64,000 nt of DNA from Grimontia sedimenti (GCF_011045095.1 NZ_JAALDL010000002.1:372001-436000); one strand, 5' to 3'; counted from the stretch's first letter, positions 8,429-18,694 are shown. Numbers and translations are program-made. The notes: generated by a model from the sequence alone, not told the origin.

Positions 8429-10047
8429 ATGATTACGACCGTCTCAATAGTGCTTGTCATACTTGGAATGCTCGCCCTCATATCGGCGCTGAAATCCTCG
8501 ATCATCCTTTATCGTCGAGATCGCCGTCCGTCTACGTTTAGCTTTATTCCGGTCATGCTCGGCTTTGTGTTGGGATATGCGACTTTTGCAGCCTACCTCT
8601 CCACGAAAGCAGATGCGTCGACAATTGAATTCATCGTCTCGATGGTCTTTTTCGGCGGAGGGATTTTCTGCGTCATGATTTTCAGCGTGGTCTCACGCAG
8701 CATGGAGCGCATTGCCTATGCGGAATTTCAACAACGCCACAACGAGTCTCATGACAACCTGACAGGACTACCCAACCGGAAGTTTCTGCTGAGCAGCATT
8801 TCCACACAGATTGTCGACTACAACATTTCCCAGCAACACTTCGCATTGATCACGTTTGATATCAATAACTTCAACAACATCAACGAAGTATTCAGCCATC
8901 AAAAAGGGGATGTGTTGCTCGCACAGTTTTCGGCTCGACTGAAAGAGTTTGTGGATGAAGACATTTTTCTCGCGCGCTCCAGCGGCAACCGCTTTACCAT
9001 GATTATGAATGATCCTGAAAACATCAATATTGCTCAGTACATCGAGGGCATTCAGAGCTATCTGGACTACCCACTAACGATCAATGACCACGATGTGAAT
9101 CTCACCAATACGGTCGGCGTGGCACTTTTCCCAGAACATGGCAGTAACGCCGAAGAAATTCTCAAACGAGCGGAAGTAGCCATGTACAACGCCAAGCGGA
9201 TTCAGGCGCCATACGCTATTTACGAGCCAGCGGCATCCAGCCACTTCTACGATAAAACGGAATTGGCCGCCATGCTTCACAACGCGCTTGAAACCATGGA
9301 TTTTGAGCTCAATTTCCAACCCGTCATGAACGTACACAATCCGGGCAGCACCACCTTTGAAGCCTTAATACGCTGGCCTTTGGCTGACGGTTACAGTGTC
9401 AGACCGGATGACTTTATCCCGCTTCTGAACAAACCAATGCCATACAAAAAATTACCCATTGGGTACTGGAAAGCACAGTCGCCCAGCTCGCCGTGTGGCG
9501 ACAGCAATCTATAACGCCGCAAGTTCAGGTCAACCTTTCGGCAAAAGACATTGAAGATGACTCACTCGAACCTTACCTGTCAAAACTGCTCAGCCGTTAT
9601 GCCATCAACCCTGCCCAACTGACGCTGGAAATCACGGAAACCAGCATGATGCAGAATCCGGCGAAAGCGCGGGCTGTACTGGAGAAAATTAAGAAGTTGG
9701 GTGTATCACTGAGTATTGATGATTTCGGAACTGGCTTTTCATCACTGTCGATCCTGAGCAATATGCCGATAGACGAAATCAAAATTGACCGCAGTTTTGT
9801 GACCGATCTTCTTTACAGTAGCAACCATGAAGCCATCGTAAGATCAACCATTTACCTTGCCCATAGTCTGGATTGCCGTGTGGTTGCTGAGGGTGTGGAA
9901 ACCGAAGCTTTAGGTCAATATCTCGTCTCTATTGGTTGTGACAAAATACAGGGCTACTGGTACGGCCGCCCAATGAACCTTGCTCAGACCGATGCCTGGC
10001 TAAACGAAGCCCTACTTATCAACTCCCGCGTTGCCAGTCAAAACTGA
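8429..10047 (+). pseudogene. GGDEF-EAL membrane protein, interrupted by a 1-base frameshift
   Basis: Two overlapping frames together encode one protein. The first carries two or three N-terminal membrane helices, a GGDEF domain and the start of an EAL domain (FEALIRW). At 9431-9434 the frame is lost. The second frame resumes as NAIQKITHWVLE and carries the rest of EAL (DDFGTGFSS, IKIDRSF, AEGVET, QGYWYGRP), to 10047. Adding one A to the AAA run at 9431-9433 restores a continuous EAL domain. The GGDEF signature is degenerate (SSGNRF), while EAL catalytic residues look intact, so an intact version would be a c-di-GMP phosphodiesterase. ATG 8429 (AGGA just upstream) is preferred to TTG 8390. It may be a sequencing error or a real pseudogene. 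Confidence 0.8.
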
Positions 10048-10167
10048 CCGATATTTCTTTCTCAGAACCCCCAACCTATTCATCCCAAACATGCCTGCCT
10101 ACTGAACCATACGACTCATATCTAACTCCCTGTCTCGTCATTAATGCTTAATTTTGTTGAAACATGA

Positions 10168-10187
10168 GTGTCATAAAAGAGACCTAA
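10168..10187 (+). promoter_or_regulatory. Candidate Pho box upstream of pstS
   Basis: GTGTCATAAAAGAGACCTA resembles a PhoB half-site pair (TGTCATAAA plus a weaker repeat 11 bp on), 60-80 bp before pstS. Assigned by eye from the known Pho-box consensus and the phosphate operon context. Confidence 0.5.
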
Positions 10188-10247
10188 AGTTGCCATCGTT
10201 GACTCATACACGACCTTCGAGAAAGGCAACGATTAAGGAAATCTATA

Positions 10248-11069
10248 ATGAAATCAAAAGTATTCACCGCACTTTGTATGGCTGGCGCACTCGTTGCTCA
10301 CACTGCTACCGCTCAAGAAACCATCACAGTATCTGGCTCAACGTCTGTAACAGAAGTGATGGAGGTTTTGGCTGAGACTTACCAAACACAGAACAACAAC
10401 ACCTTTATCGAAGTACAGGGAACAGGCTCTTCTGCTGGCGTAAAAGCCGCTAAGAACGGAACGTCAATGTTCGGCATGGCATCCCGCGAATTGAAAGATT
10501 CAGAAAAAGAATCATCACTGAAAGAAACCGTGATTGCGCGTGACGGCATCGCCGTTGTGGTTAACAACGCAAACACGCTGGACGATCTGACTATCGAAGA
10601 CATCGCAAAAATCTACCGCGGGGAAGTGCAAAACTGGTCTCAGGTTGGCGGCGAGAATAAGCCAATCGTGGTTGTTACCCGTGACACAGCATCCGGCACC
10701 CGTGGCGCATTCGAAGACATCATGGGTCTGAAGCGCAAAGTTAACGGCATAAGTGTTTCTGCTATCTCGCAGCGCGCTCAGGTAGGCAACGGTAACGGCG
10801 TGATCAAAACCATCGTCGCGAACAACCCATTCGCCATCGGTTATATCTCTCTGGGTTCGATCGATGAATCACTGAAAGCCGTCAAAGTGAACGGCGTTGC
10901 GCCAACTTCTGAAGCAGTCGCAGCCGGCGATTACAAAGTAGCCCGTCCTTTCCTGGTTCTCAGCAAAAATGGCAAACCTTCACCAGCAGCAGATGAATTC
11001 CTGAAGTGGGTCGTTTCTTCTGAAGGCCAGAAAATCGTTTCAAACCAAGGCTACGTGCCAGTTAAGTGA
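10248..11069 (+). CDS. pstS: Phosphate ABC transporter substrate-binding protein
   Basis: 273 aa periplasmic phosphate receptor of the high-affinity Pst system. The signal peptide ends near ATAQE (about residue 22). The mature protein begins ITVSGSTSVTEVME and has phosphate-loop-like segments GTGSSAGVKA and RDTASGTRGAFE, typical of the PstS/PBP-like domain family. It is shorter than E. coli PstS (346 aa) and fits the compact PstS type seen in Vibrio. AAGGAAA precedes the ATG. A terminator directly follows, so pstS is probably made in excess over the membrane components, as expected for a binding protein. Confidence 0.93.
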   Translation: MKSKVFTALCMAGALVAHTATAQETITVSGSTSVTEVMEVLAETYQTQNNNTFIEVQGTGSSAGVKAAKNGTSMFGMASRELKDSEKESSLKETVIARDGIAVVVNNANTLDDLTIEDIAKIYRGEVQNWSQVGGENKPIVVVTRDTASGTRGAFEDIMGLKRKVNGISVSAISQRAQVGNGNGVIKTIVANNPFAIGYISLGSIDESLKAVKVNGVAPTSEAVAAGDYKVARPFLVLSKNGKPSPAADEFLKWVVSSEGQKIVSNQGYVPVK

Positions 11070-11077
11070 TACCCCTT

Positions 11078-11107
11078 GGCCTGATGGTTTTCATCAGGCC
11101 GCTTTTT
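11078..11107 (+). terminator. Intra-operon terminator between pstS and pstC
   Basis: Perfect 9-bp stem GGCCTGATG / CATCAGGCC, loop GTTTT, then GCTTTTT. It likely attenuates read-through into pstCAB. Confidence 0.85.
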
Positions 11108-11129
11108 CAAGAAGTTAAGCATTTCCCTA

Positions 11130-11147
11130 CTGTCATCATGTGACACA
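11130..11147 (+). promoter_or_regulatory. Candidate second Pho box, before pstC
   Basis: CTGTCATCATGTGACACA contains a consensus-like CTGTCAT followed by a related TGACAC unit. It lies after the terminator and 14 bp before the pstC start, so it could give pstCAB its own PhoB control. Confidence 0.4.
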
Positions 11148-11160
11148 AAGGACAGCAATT

Positions 11161-12072
11161 ATGACCATCGCAACCGAACAATCTATCCAAATCCCCGCAG
11201 GTAAGCTGGGAACAGGCAAACGCCGAGACTGGCGTGAAGACATCTTTCGCACGCTATTCCTGACAGCCGCAGCGCTGGGCGTGTTGTCTCTCGCGACTAT
11301 CGGATTCTTTATTTTCCGTGAAGGCCTCCCTGCTATCCAGGAGGCCGGTGTTACCGGTATCGTCACCGGCTCAGAATGGCTGCCACCAGCCCTTTACGGC
11401 ATCGCGCCAATGATTGTGGCGTCGCTGGCATCAACCGCAGGCGCTGTTGCGCTCGGCGTGCCAGTCGCGGTTTTAACCGCCGTTTTTATCGCTGAAGTTG
11501 CACCAAAATGGCTGGCAAACATCATCCGTCCAGCCGTTGAACTTTTGGCAGGTATCCCTTCTGTGGTATACGGCTTCTTCGGTCTGGTGATTATCGTTCC
11601 AATGATTCAGGACATCTTCAACGTTCCAGCGGGTAACACACTTCTGGCAGGTATCATCGTTCTTGCCGTCATGATTCTGCCAACGGTTATCGCTGTCTCC
11701 GAAACGTCGCTGCGCGCAGTACCAAAGGCCTATAAAGAAGGCTCTCTGGCACTTGGTGCTTCGCCGATGTTCACCACTTTCAAATTGCTGGTGCCTGCTG
11801 CACGTTCAGGCATCATGACAGGCGTCATCCTTGGTATCGCCCGCGCTTTGGGTGAGACCATGGCCATTATCATGGTGATGGGTAATGCACCTGCTATGCC
11901 CAACGGTCTGCTCGAATCAGCACGTACCCTGACCGCCAACATCGCACTGGAAATGTCATACGCATCAGGTGTCCACGCCAGCGCTCTCTACGCAACAGGT
12001 ATCGTCCTTCTGGTCTTCATCATGATCCTGAACGCATCCCTGCTTTACCTTAACCGTGAAAAAGCGAGGTAA
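11161..12072 (+). CDS. pstC: Phosphate ABC transporter permease PstC
   Basis: 303 aa inner-membrane permease with about six hydrophobic helices after a charged N-terminus. The family's ABC-permease loop is seen at EGSLALGASPMFTTF (coupling helix contacting PstB), and the conserved ELLAGIPSVVYGFFG segment is present. The chosen ATG has AAGGA 8 nt upstream; a GTG at 11140 is in frame but overlaps the putative Pho box. The stop overlaps the first ATG of pstA (TAATG), indicating translational coupling. Confidence 0.93.
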   Translation: MTIATEQSIQIPAGKLGTGKRRDWREDIFRTLFLTAAALGVLSLATIGFFIFREGLPAIQEAGVTGIVTGSEWLPPALYGIAPMIVASLASTAGAVALGVPVAVLTAVFIAEVAPKWLANIIRPAVELLAGIPSVVYGFFGLVIIVPMIQDIFNVPAGNTLLAGIIVLAVMILPTVIAVSETSLRAVPKAYKEGSLALGASPMFTTFKLLVPAARSGIMTGVILGIARALGETMAIIMVMGNAPAMPNGLLESARTLTANIALEMSYASGVHASALYATGIVLLVFIMILNASLLYLNREKAR

Positions 12073-12077
12073 TGACC

Positions 12078-12923
12078 ATGTTGACCCGTCAAATGAAAGA
12101 CAAAATTTCACTGGTTACCGTTTGGGCCGCAGCAGCGATGACCGTCGGTTTCCTGTTCTGGATTATCTGGTACATCCTGAGTAATGGCCTGCAATACGTC
12201 GATTGGTCATTCATTACCAGCGATTACACCCGTATTGGTGAGCAATCAGGTATCTGGCCGATGATTGTTTCAACCATCTACATGGTGATCGCATCTATCT
12301 CTATCGCGGCGCCTATCGGCATCATGACGGCAATCTACCTGACCGAATACGCAAAAGTAGGAAGTCGTCTGGTGAAAGTGATTCGATTTTGTACTGAATC
12401 ACTGGCGGGTATCCCGTCTATCATTTTCGGCTTGTTCGGTATGACATTCTTTGTCGCCGTGCTTGGCCTTGGTTTCTCTATCCTCTCTGGTGCACTGACG
12501 CTGAGCATTCTCATCCTGCCAGTGATTATCCGTACTACTGAGGAAGCGCTAATGGCGGTGCCTCAAACCTATCGAGAAGGCTCGTATGGTCTGGGCGCAT
12601 CGAAGATATACACCATCTGGAAACTGATTCTGCCTAGTGCGATGCCAGGCATCGTGACTTCCATCATTTTGAGTGTAGGTCGCGTCATTGGCGAATCTGC
12701 ACCGGTATTTCTGACAGCAGGCATGGTCGCACGTATCCCAGAAAGCGTGTTGGATTCAGGCCGTACACTGACCGTACACCTCTACAAATTAACCCAGGAG
12801 CTCTACACCATTCATGAATGGAACCAGGCGTATGCCACCGCGACAGTGCTGATTGTTGTCGTGCTGTTTATCAACATGCTGACCAAGATTATCGCCAGCA
12901 AATTTAGCAAAGCCACTTATTGA
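12078..12923 (+). CDS. pstA: Phosphate ABC transporter permease PstA
   Basis: About 281 aa, six-helix permease pairing with PstC. It shows the family motifs [15 protein letters not shown] and the coupling loop [19 protein letters not shown] is 8 nt before this ATG but only 2 nt before the ATG at 12072 that overlaps the pstC stop, so 12078 is preferred. pstB follows 17 bp after the stop. Confidence 0.93.
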   Translation: MLTRQMKDKISLVTVWAAAAMTVGFLFWIIWYILSNGLQYVDWSFITSDYTRIGEQSGIWPMIVSTIYMVIASISIAAPIGIMTAIYLTEYAKVGSRLVKVIRFCTESLAGIPSIIFGLFGMTFFVAVLGLGFSILSGALTLSILILPVIIRTTEEALMAVPQTYREGSYGLGASKIYTIWKLILPSAMPGIVTSIILSVGRVIGESAPVFLTAGMVARIPESVLDSGRTLTVHLYKLTQELYTIHEWNQAYATATVLIVVVLFINMLTKIIASKFSKATY

Positions 12924-12940
12924 GCCCGGGAGAGAACACA

Positions 12941-13723
12941 ATGATGACTGCAACTGCAATGAACACAGCAAACAAATTCGATATCGAAAACCTGAACCTG
13001 TTTTATAACAACGGCGCTAACCACGCACTGAAAGACATCACTCTGCCGATCCCGAGCAAGAAAGTAACGGCGCTGATAGGTCCTTCAGGCTGCGGTAAAT
13101 CTACCCTGCTACGTTGCCTGAACCGCATGAATGACCTGATTGAAGGGGTTAAGATCAACGGTCGCTTGGAGATGGACCGAGAGAACGTTTACGGTAACAT
13201 CGACATCGCCAACCTTCGTATCAAGGTGGGCATGGTGTTCCAAAAGCCAAACCCTTTCCCAATGAGTATCTACGACAACGTGGCTTATGGCCTGCGTGCG
13301 CAAGGCGTGACTGACAAGAAAAAGCTGGATGAAGTGGTAGAGAGAAGTCTTCGAGGTGCAGCGCTTTGGGATGAAGTAAAAGATCGCCTGAAATCTCACG
13401 CTTTCGGTCTGTCTGGCGGCCAGCAGCAACGTCTGTGTATCGCCCGTACCATTGCCATGGAGCCAGAAGTGATTCTGATGGACGAACCGACTTCTGCACT
13501 TGATCCGATCGCCACCAAGAAAATCGAAGATTTGATGGAAGAGCTCAAGAAGAACTACACCATCGTCATCGTGACGCACTCTATGCAACAGGCACGTCGT
13601 ATTTCAGACCGCACCGCCTTCTTCCTGATGGGCGAATTGGTGGAACATGATGAAACTGCCAACCTGTTTGCCAACCCACGTGACGATCGTACCCGTGGTT
13701 ATGTGAACGGTGATTTTGGTTAA
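12941..13723 (+). CDS. pstB: Phosphate ABC transporter ATPase PstB
   Basis: 260 aa ATPase driving phosphate import. Walker [10 protein letters not shown] (47-55), Q-loop VFQKPNPFP, signature LSGGQQQR (157-164), Walker B with D-loop [12 protein letters not shown] (177-188) and the switch His in VTHSM are all present. The start ATG ATG lies 6 nt after GGGAGAG. It is the last gene of the operon; no phoU follows, which differs from the usual pstSCAB-phoU order. Confidence 0.96.
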   Translation: MMTATAMNTANKFDIENLNLFYNNGANHALKDITLPIPSKKVTALIGPSGCGKSTLLRCLNRMNDLIEGVKINGRLEMDRENVYGNIDIANLRIKVGMVFQKPNPFPMSIYDNVAYGLRAQGVTDKKKLDEVVERSLRGAALWDEVKDRLKSHAFGLSGGQQQRLCIARTIAMEPEVILMDEPTSALDPIATKKIEDLMEELKKNYTIVIVTHSMQQARRISDRTAFFLMGELVEHDETANLFANPRDDRTRGYVNGDFG

Positions 13724-13785
13724 AAACCAACCGTTCAGTACAAGAGCTTCTCATTACTACTATAACAATCGCGATGGATTATTTT

Positions 13786-13811
13786 GCCCCCGTCTCCCGG
13801 GGGCTTTTTTA
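13786..13811 (+). terminator. Terminator of the pst operon
   Basis: Stem GCCCCCG / CGGGGGC with loop TCTCC, followed by TTTTTTATTT. Confidence 0.9.
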
Positions 13812-14062
13812 TTTCTTCGCTAAAAACCAGCCCAATATAAATGACTGATATTTATAAAATATCGTCATTTCGGTTAACAAATCGTTGAGACAATTCTTAA
13901 AACGAACAAACCCTGTCCAAGTTCCGCAATTTAATACCAAATTGACAGATTTCTGACTTGCTAAGCGACTAAGATTCATAATAATCATTGAACCAAGCCA
14001 ATCAGGCGCTGTCTCTACGTGACGAAATGTAGAAACACTCAGAGATCAATCTGGAGTTAATA
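13812..14062 (+). other. AT-rich intergenic region before the META lipoprotein gene
   Basis: Together with the pstB-terminator stretch this makes about 340 bp without a gene. It presumably holds the promoter of the next gene. An AT-rich palindromic patch (ATTCATAATAATCATTGA near 13974) is weakly Fur-like but not convincing. Confidence 0.3.
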
Positions 14063-14509
14063 ATGAAAAAGATGGCAATCGCAATGCTGGTCGCTCCTGC
14101 AATTCTGGCAGGCTGTGCAACCAGCACTTCAGGCAAAGGTGACGCAATGGAAGTGTCTCAAGCAAACATGCAGCACCACAACTGGGTTTTGGAAAGCGTT
14201 GATGGTCAACCACTGAGCCTGCCAGAAGGTTTTGCAGCACCAAGCTTAGAAATTGGTGAGTCATTCACAGCAAACGGCCATGGCGGCTGTAACCGTTACT
14301 TCGGTCAAGGTGAGCTGAAAGGCAGCAAATTCCGCATCGACAAAATGGCTAGCACCATGATGGCGTGTCCTGAGCCTGCGATGAAGCTGGAGGGTGTGAT
14401 GACCAATGTACTGAGCGATTGGAGTGATGTCACGCTGACCAAACAGACACTGGTTCTCGAAAACGGCGAGCACGTTCTGACTTTCCAACTGCGTGATTGG
14501 GTAAACTAA
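14063..14509 (+). CDS. META/HslJ-domain lipoprotein
   Basis: 148 aa. Lipoprotein signal peptide with lipobox LAGC (Cys18). The mature part has the META-domain hallmarks: HNWVLESVDGQPL near the start, GGCNRYFG (about residues 73-80) and STMMACPEPAMKLE. This is the fold of the heat-inducible HslJ and of META proteins linked to motility or envelope stress in other organisms; the molecular function is unknown. It sits alone, convergent to the CHASE-GGDEF gene, with a weak terminator shared at the 3' ends. Confidence 0.85.
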   Translation: MKKMAIAMLVAPAILAGCATSTSGKGDAMEVSQANMQHHNWVLESVDGQPLSLPEGFAAPSLEIGESFTANGHGGCNRYFGQGELKGSKFRIDKMASTMMACPEPAMKLEGVMTNVLSDWSDVTLTKQTLVLENGEHVLTFQLRDWVN

Positions 14510-14529
14510 ACCCACACGAAGTGATGAGG

Positions 14530-14550
14530 ACACCTAACTTCAGGTGTTTC
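14530..14550 (+). terminator. Weak terminator after the META lipoprotein
   Basis: Stem ACACCT / AGGTGT with a 6-nt loop, then TTC. The GC content and T-run are short, so termination is only probable. Confidence 0.45.
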
Positions 14551-16157
14551 TAACAGCCTCCTCCGGGAGGCTGAATTGTTTCTGGCACATACACCCAGTT
14601 ATATGTTCCCCTGCCTTCGGCAACAACCTTACCCAGCGCCACCTCTCCGTAAGCCAATACTTTCGCTGCATCGAGAGACTTCGCTTCCTGAACAGTCACA
14701 CCACCGATAGAAATCGATATGATTGCCGGGCCTTCCTCTTTGTCAAAAGGCAATCTCAGCTTCTGCACCGCTTCAATACAGGCTTCCGCCATTGGCGCAC
14801 CGTCCTTTGTGTTGGGCAAAAGAACAGCAAAGGTTTCACCGCTGTAACGTGCCAGCAAATCACCAGGGCGCTTGAGGGTATCTGATATCGCAGCGCCAAT
14901 CAGCCGGATAGCCTTATCTCCCGCTACCCTGCCATGTTTAGTGTTGTACTTAGACATTTGATCGATTTCGATGATCATCAGACTGATAAACAGATTGTCT
15001 CGCTGACTTCGTCGCACTTCGGCTTCCACAATCAATTTGAAGTAATCCCGGTTGTAATACCCCGTCAGACCATCACTTTTAGAAAGCTTTTCCAGTTTCT
15101 TGTTCGCATCACGAAGTTCCCGCGTTTTTTCGTCGACCCGTCTTTGAATCGTCATCGCACGGTATTGCAGCATGTAGAGAAGATAAGCAAGTAAAGAGAA
15201 AATCAGTACGCCGATAAAGAAAATCAGATGCGGAACAATACTCATCCGGGAATGAACATAAGACGCCGATGGCGTGCCTCGCAACAACCATTCCCTTCCG
15301 GCAAAGAAGATAGGTTCAGACTCATAACGCAGCGCTTCAACGGGCGGTTGGGCCAAATCAACCACGTTGCTGTAAATCACACCGCTTTGCTCAGAAAGCC
15401 CTTTGTCCACCAACTCAAGGTTGATCGACTCTTTCACTGTGTTGTTAATGGCCAGATCAAAAATATCGGAGACATCAAACAGTGCCACTAAAAAGCCGCG
15501 CAGTGCTTCCTCCCTGTCGGCATCCGTCTCCGGATCGCCAAAAAACACCGGTAACAGCATTAGAAATGCGCTGTGATCTTCAAACTCGCGCTTCAAGCGA
15601 ATCGCTGGCGTAGCGATGGGGACACCACGATACCAGCTCATTTCCAGTGCATCTTTCATTAACGGGCGGGAAGCAAGATCGAAGCCCATGACATTTTGGT
15701 TGTTTTCGTAAGGATGAACATAACGAACAGGAAAGTAGCGGCTGCGACTTACCGCAGACACCAGATTACCCTCTTCACTGAGCTCGACAATCTCAAACAA
15801 AGCGAATTCTAATGCCGCTTCTGCTTCATAGAGTTCACGGTCATTTTCGTTGACCACTTCCGCCCACTCCATTGCGTGGATATTGGGGTGTCTGTCCATT
15901 ACGACTTGGGAAAGATTGATGAAGGCGTTTTCATTGATGTCCTCATTCATCAGCAATTGATTTCGGAGGGCGTACATGAGCTCAATGCCGATGTTTAACT
16001 CGCGCCCGAGAGAGAGCGCCGCATTCTCGACATCTTTCTGAATTTCATGCTCGATTGATTGCTGTTCAGACTGGTAAAGAGACATGGCGGCCAGGAACGA
16101 AAAAAACAGCCCCACAAAGACTGTAAGTATCGTTGAATATAAAACCCGCTTCGCCAT
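14550..16157 (-). CDS. CHASE-domain membrane protein with degenerate GGDEF domain
   Basis: 535 aa. An N-terminal helix (about 5-28) and a second one (about 305-330) flank an extracytoplasmic region. Its features (FINLSQVVMDRHPNIHAMEWAEVV, AVSRSRYFPVRYVHP, GFDLASRP) fit the CHASE ligand-sensing domain. A coiled-coil linker leads into a GGDEF domain beginning SKSDGLTGYYNRDYF. The active-site motif reads SGETF instead of GG(D/E)EF, and the metal-binding DxD-like segment reads IEID, so cyclase activity is doubtful and a c-di-GMP or GTP receptor role is possible. The last codons overlap a GC-rich hairpin (CAGCCTCC / GGGAGGCTG). Signal and output are unknown. Confidence 0.85.
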   Translation of the reverse strand: MAKRVLYSTILTVFVGLFFSFLAAMSLYQSEQQSIEHEIQKDVENAALSLGRELNIGIELMYALRNQLLMNEDINENAFINLSQVVMDRHPNIHAMEWAEVVNENDRELYEAEAALEFALFEIVELSEEGNLVSAVSRSRYFPVRYVHPYENNQNVMGFDLASRPLMKDALEMSWYRGVPIATPAIRLKREFEDHSAFLMLLPVFFGDPETDADREEALRGFLVALFDVSDIFDLAINNTVKESINLELVDKGLSEQSGVIYSNVVDLAQPPVEALRYESEPIFFAGREWLLRGTPSASYVHSRMSIVPHLIFFIGVLIFSLLAYLLYMLQYRAMTIQRRVDEKTRELRDANKKLEKLSKSDGLTGYYNRDYFKLIVEAEVRRSQRDNLFISLMIIEIDQMSKYNTKHGRVAGDKAIRLIGAAISDTLKRPGDLLARYSGETFAVLLPNTKDGAPMAEACIEAVQKLRLPFDKEEGPAIISISIGGVTVQEAKSLDAAKVLAYGEVALGKVVAEGRGTYNWVYVPETIQPPGGGC

Positions 16158-16316
16158 CCCTTCATTGCCCTTTTCAATATGTTAACTAATTGTTGGACAT
16201 AATCTTAGATCCCGCCAGCATTGGGCAGTCGATACAGCGTAACCGCACGTTGAAATACAATAACGCCCGGACCTTTAAAAAGACCCGGGCTGTTTGTTAA
16301 CGTTCCGTAAATTTTT

Positions 16317-18587
16317 CTACTGTGTAGCAGAGCGCAACGTTTTCGCCGCTTCTACCAGGTTAGTCAATGCCACTTCTACTTCCGTCCAGTTGCGGGTTTT
16401 CAAGCCACAGTCTGGATTGACCCACAAACGTTCATCCGGAATGGTTTTGCGCGCTTTTTCTAGCAATCCCACGATGCTTTCCACTGAAGGAATGTTTGGT
16501 GAATGTATGTCGTAAACGCCAGGACCAATTTCATTTGGATACGCAAAGTCTTCAAATGCCCCAAGCAACTCCATGTCAGAACGAGAGGTTTCGATGGTGA
16601 TGACATCAGCATCCAGCGCCGCCACAGATTCAATGATGTCGTTGAATTCGCTGTAACACATGTGGGTGTGAATTTGGGTGTCAGACACCGCACTGGAGGC
16701 TGAGATCTTAAACGCGTTGACCGCCCAGTCCAGATAGGTTTGCCACTCACTGGCTTTCAGCGGCATCCCTTCACGGATAGCGGGCTCATCAATTTGAATG
16801 ATTTTGATACCCGCCGTTTGGAGATCCGCAACTTCATCACGCAAGGCCAGTGCGATTTGCTCTGCAATTTGCTGACGTGAAAGATCTTCGCGTGGGAACG
16901 TCCAACCCAGAATCGTCACCGGTCCTGTCAGCATGCCTTTGACGGTTTTTTCTGATAATGACTGTGCGTAGGCCGCCCATTCAACAGTGATCGGTGATTC
17001 ACGGGAAATATCGCCAACGATCACCGCTGGTTTCACGCAACGCGAACCATAACTTTGTACCCAACCAAATCGTGTCGCTGCGAAGCCATCGAGATTTTCG
17101 GCAAAGTATTCCACCATGTCGTTCCGTTCAGGCTCTCCGTGAACCAAGACATCCAGCCCCAGTTTTTCCTGACGCTCAATGGCATCTTTGATGTGTTCTT
17201 GCATTGCCGCGACGTATTCCGTCTCGGAAAGGGTTCCGGTTTTATAGCCACGACGCTGTTGGCGAATTTCGCCGGTTTGCGGGAAAGAACCGATGGTGGT
17301 AGTTGGGAACAGGGGAAGATTCAGGGCCGCCTGCTGTGCTTTGGCGCGTTCCACGTAATTCTCTTCACGCTCAGCCAATGCTGCCGTTATTCCGTTTACA
17401 CGTGCCTGTACATCAGGTTTGTTCACCCGCGTGCTCGTCGCTCTGGCTTCAATGGCCGCACTGTATTCACGACATTTTGCAATGGCAGACTCGTGACCAT
17501 TCAGAGCGTCAGCAAGCAAAGTCACTTCGTGGGTTTTCTGCTTGGCGAAAGCCAGCCAGGATTGCACTTCCGGATCGAGATCAGTTTCCTGATCTAAATC
17601 TACCGGTGTGTGCAGCAACGAGCAGCTTGTCGAAACCCACGCCCTGTCTCCCAGCTTTTCAACCATAGGAGACAGCGAATTAAGCCAGGTATTCAAGTTC
17701 GCCTTCCACACATTCCGGCCGTTGATGGCTCCTAAAGAGATGATCCAGTCTTGCGGCACCTGGTTGATGACGGCATTGAGCTGTTGTGGCGCCACACTCA
17801 AATCGATATGAAGGCCATTCACTTTCAGGTCGGAAATAATGTCTAGCTGCTGCTCTACAGATTCAAAGTAAGTTGTCAGCAACAGCTTCACATCACCTGC
17901 AATCACCTGATACGCGAGTTTATAGGCTTTTCGCCAAGACTCAGGCAGCTCTAATGCCAGAATAGGCTCATCAATCTGCACCCATTCAACGCCTTGTGCT
18001 TTGAATTTGGCAAAGATTTGTTGGTAAACAGAAAGCAGACGTGGCAGCAGGTCTAAGCGATTAAAACCGGCCTCTTTTTCTTTGCCTAAATAGAGGTAAG
18101 AGATGGGTCCCAGAATGACTGGCTTAACAGTGTGACCCGCCTTTTGCGCTTCGTTAACCTCATCGAAAATTTGGTTCCAGCTCAGGTTAAACTCATCATC
18201 CTTGGTGAATTCAGGAACGATATAGTGGTAATTGGTGTTAAACCATTTCGTCATGTCTGATGCCGCGCAACTGCATCCTGTCGGTGCTTTCCCGCGGGCA
18301 ATACGAAACAAAGTATCCAAATCTGGATGGCCGCTGCGATGACGTTTCGGGATATGGCCTAAAGTCAGGCTGGTTTGTAGCACCTGATCGTACCAAGCGA
18401 AATCACCGACAGTGACAAAAGAAAGGCCCGCGTCCTTTTGTACCTGCCAGTTGTGATGGCGAATTGTCGCGCCAACATCCAGCAATCCTTGTTGATTGAT
18501 TTCACCTTGCCAGTATTGTTCGAGTGCAAATTTCAGTTCGCGTTTGTTACCGATGCGAGGGTAACCAAGAATATGCGTTGTGGTCAT
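16317..18587 (-). CDS. metE: Cobalamin-independent methionine synthase
   Basis: 756 aa (E. coli MetE is 753). Transfers the methyl group of 5-methyltetrahydropteroyl-triglutamate to homocysteine, the last step of methionine synthesis without B12. N-terminus [18 protein letters not shown], the duplicated barrel with [14 protein letters not shown], and the zinc site residues in HTHMCYSEF and [10 protein letters not shown] are all visible. The start is set at the ATG with AAGGAAAG about 7 nt upstream; an in-frame extension to 18641 lacks family sequence. It is divergent from metR, its activator, across an interval with candidate Met-box and MetR sites. Confidence 0.97.
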   Translation of the reverse strand: MTTTHILGYPRIGNKRELKFALEQYWQGEINQQGLLDVGATIRHHNWQVQKDAGLSFVTVGDFAWYDQVLQTSLTLGHIPKRHRSGHPDLDTLFRIARGKAPTGCSCAASDMTKWFNTNYHYIVPEFTKDDEFNLSWNQIFDEVNEAQKAGHTVKPVILGPISYLYLGKEKEAGFNRLDLLPRLLSVYQQIFAKFKAQGVEWVQIDEPILALELPESWRKAYKLAYQVIAGDVKLLLTTYFESVEQQLDIISDLKVNGLHIDLSVAPQQLNAVINQVPQDWIISLGAINGRNVWKANLNTWLNSLSPMVEKLGDRAWVSTSCSLLHTPVDLDQETDLDPEVQSWLAFAKQKTHEVTLLADALNGHESAIAKCREYSAAIEARATSTRVNKPDVQARVNGITAALAEREENYVERAKAQQAALNLPLFPTTTIGSFPQTGEIRQQRRGYKTGTLSETEYVAAMQEHIKDAIERQEKLGLDVLVHGEPERNDMVEYFAENLDGFAATRFGWVQSYGSRCVKPAVIVGDISRESPITVEWAAYAQSLSEKTVKGMLTGPVTILGWTFPREDLSRQQIAEQIALALRDEVADLQTAGIKIIQIDEPAIREGMPLKASEWQTYLDWAVNAFKISASSAVSDTQIHTHMCYSEFNDIIESVAALDADVITIETSRSDMELLGAFEDFAYPNEIGPGVYDIHSPNIPSVESIVGLLEKARKTIPDERLWVNPDCGLKTRNWTEVEVALTNLVEAAKTLRSATQ

Positions 18588-18605
18588 GACTCTTTCCTTA
18601 TTTTT

Positions 18606-18629
18606 AGCCGTCCAGATGTTTACATGTCC
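18606..18629 (-). promoter_or_regulatory. Candidate MetJ operator (tandem Met boxes)
   Basis: Three adjacent octamers AGCCGTCC, AGATGTTT and ACATGTCC match the Met-box consensus AGACGTCT at 6, 6 and 5 of 8 positions. The location just upstream of metE fits MetJ repression by S-adenosylmethionine. Recognised by eye. Confidence 0.45.
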
Positions 18630-18681
18630 ACATTGATTCATTAGAGTGCATAAAACAAACTCAAATTACTCAAACGGATGT

Positions 18682-18694
18682 TGAGAAAAATTCA
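18682..18694. promoter_or_regulatory. Candidate MetR binding site at the metR start
   Basis: TGAG-AAAAA-TTCA differs by one base from the MetR consensus TGAA-N5-TTCA and overlaps the metR start codon, suggesting autoregulation and/or metE activation. Confidence 0.4.

Noticed and set aside
9420-9445. Programmed ribosomal frameshift in the GGDEF-EAL gene
   Set aside because: There is no slippery heptamer with downstream pseudoknot; a missing A in a homopolymer explains it more simply.
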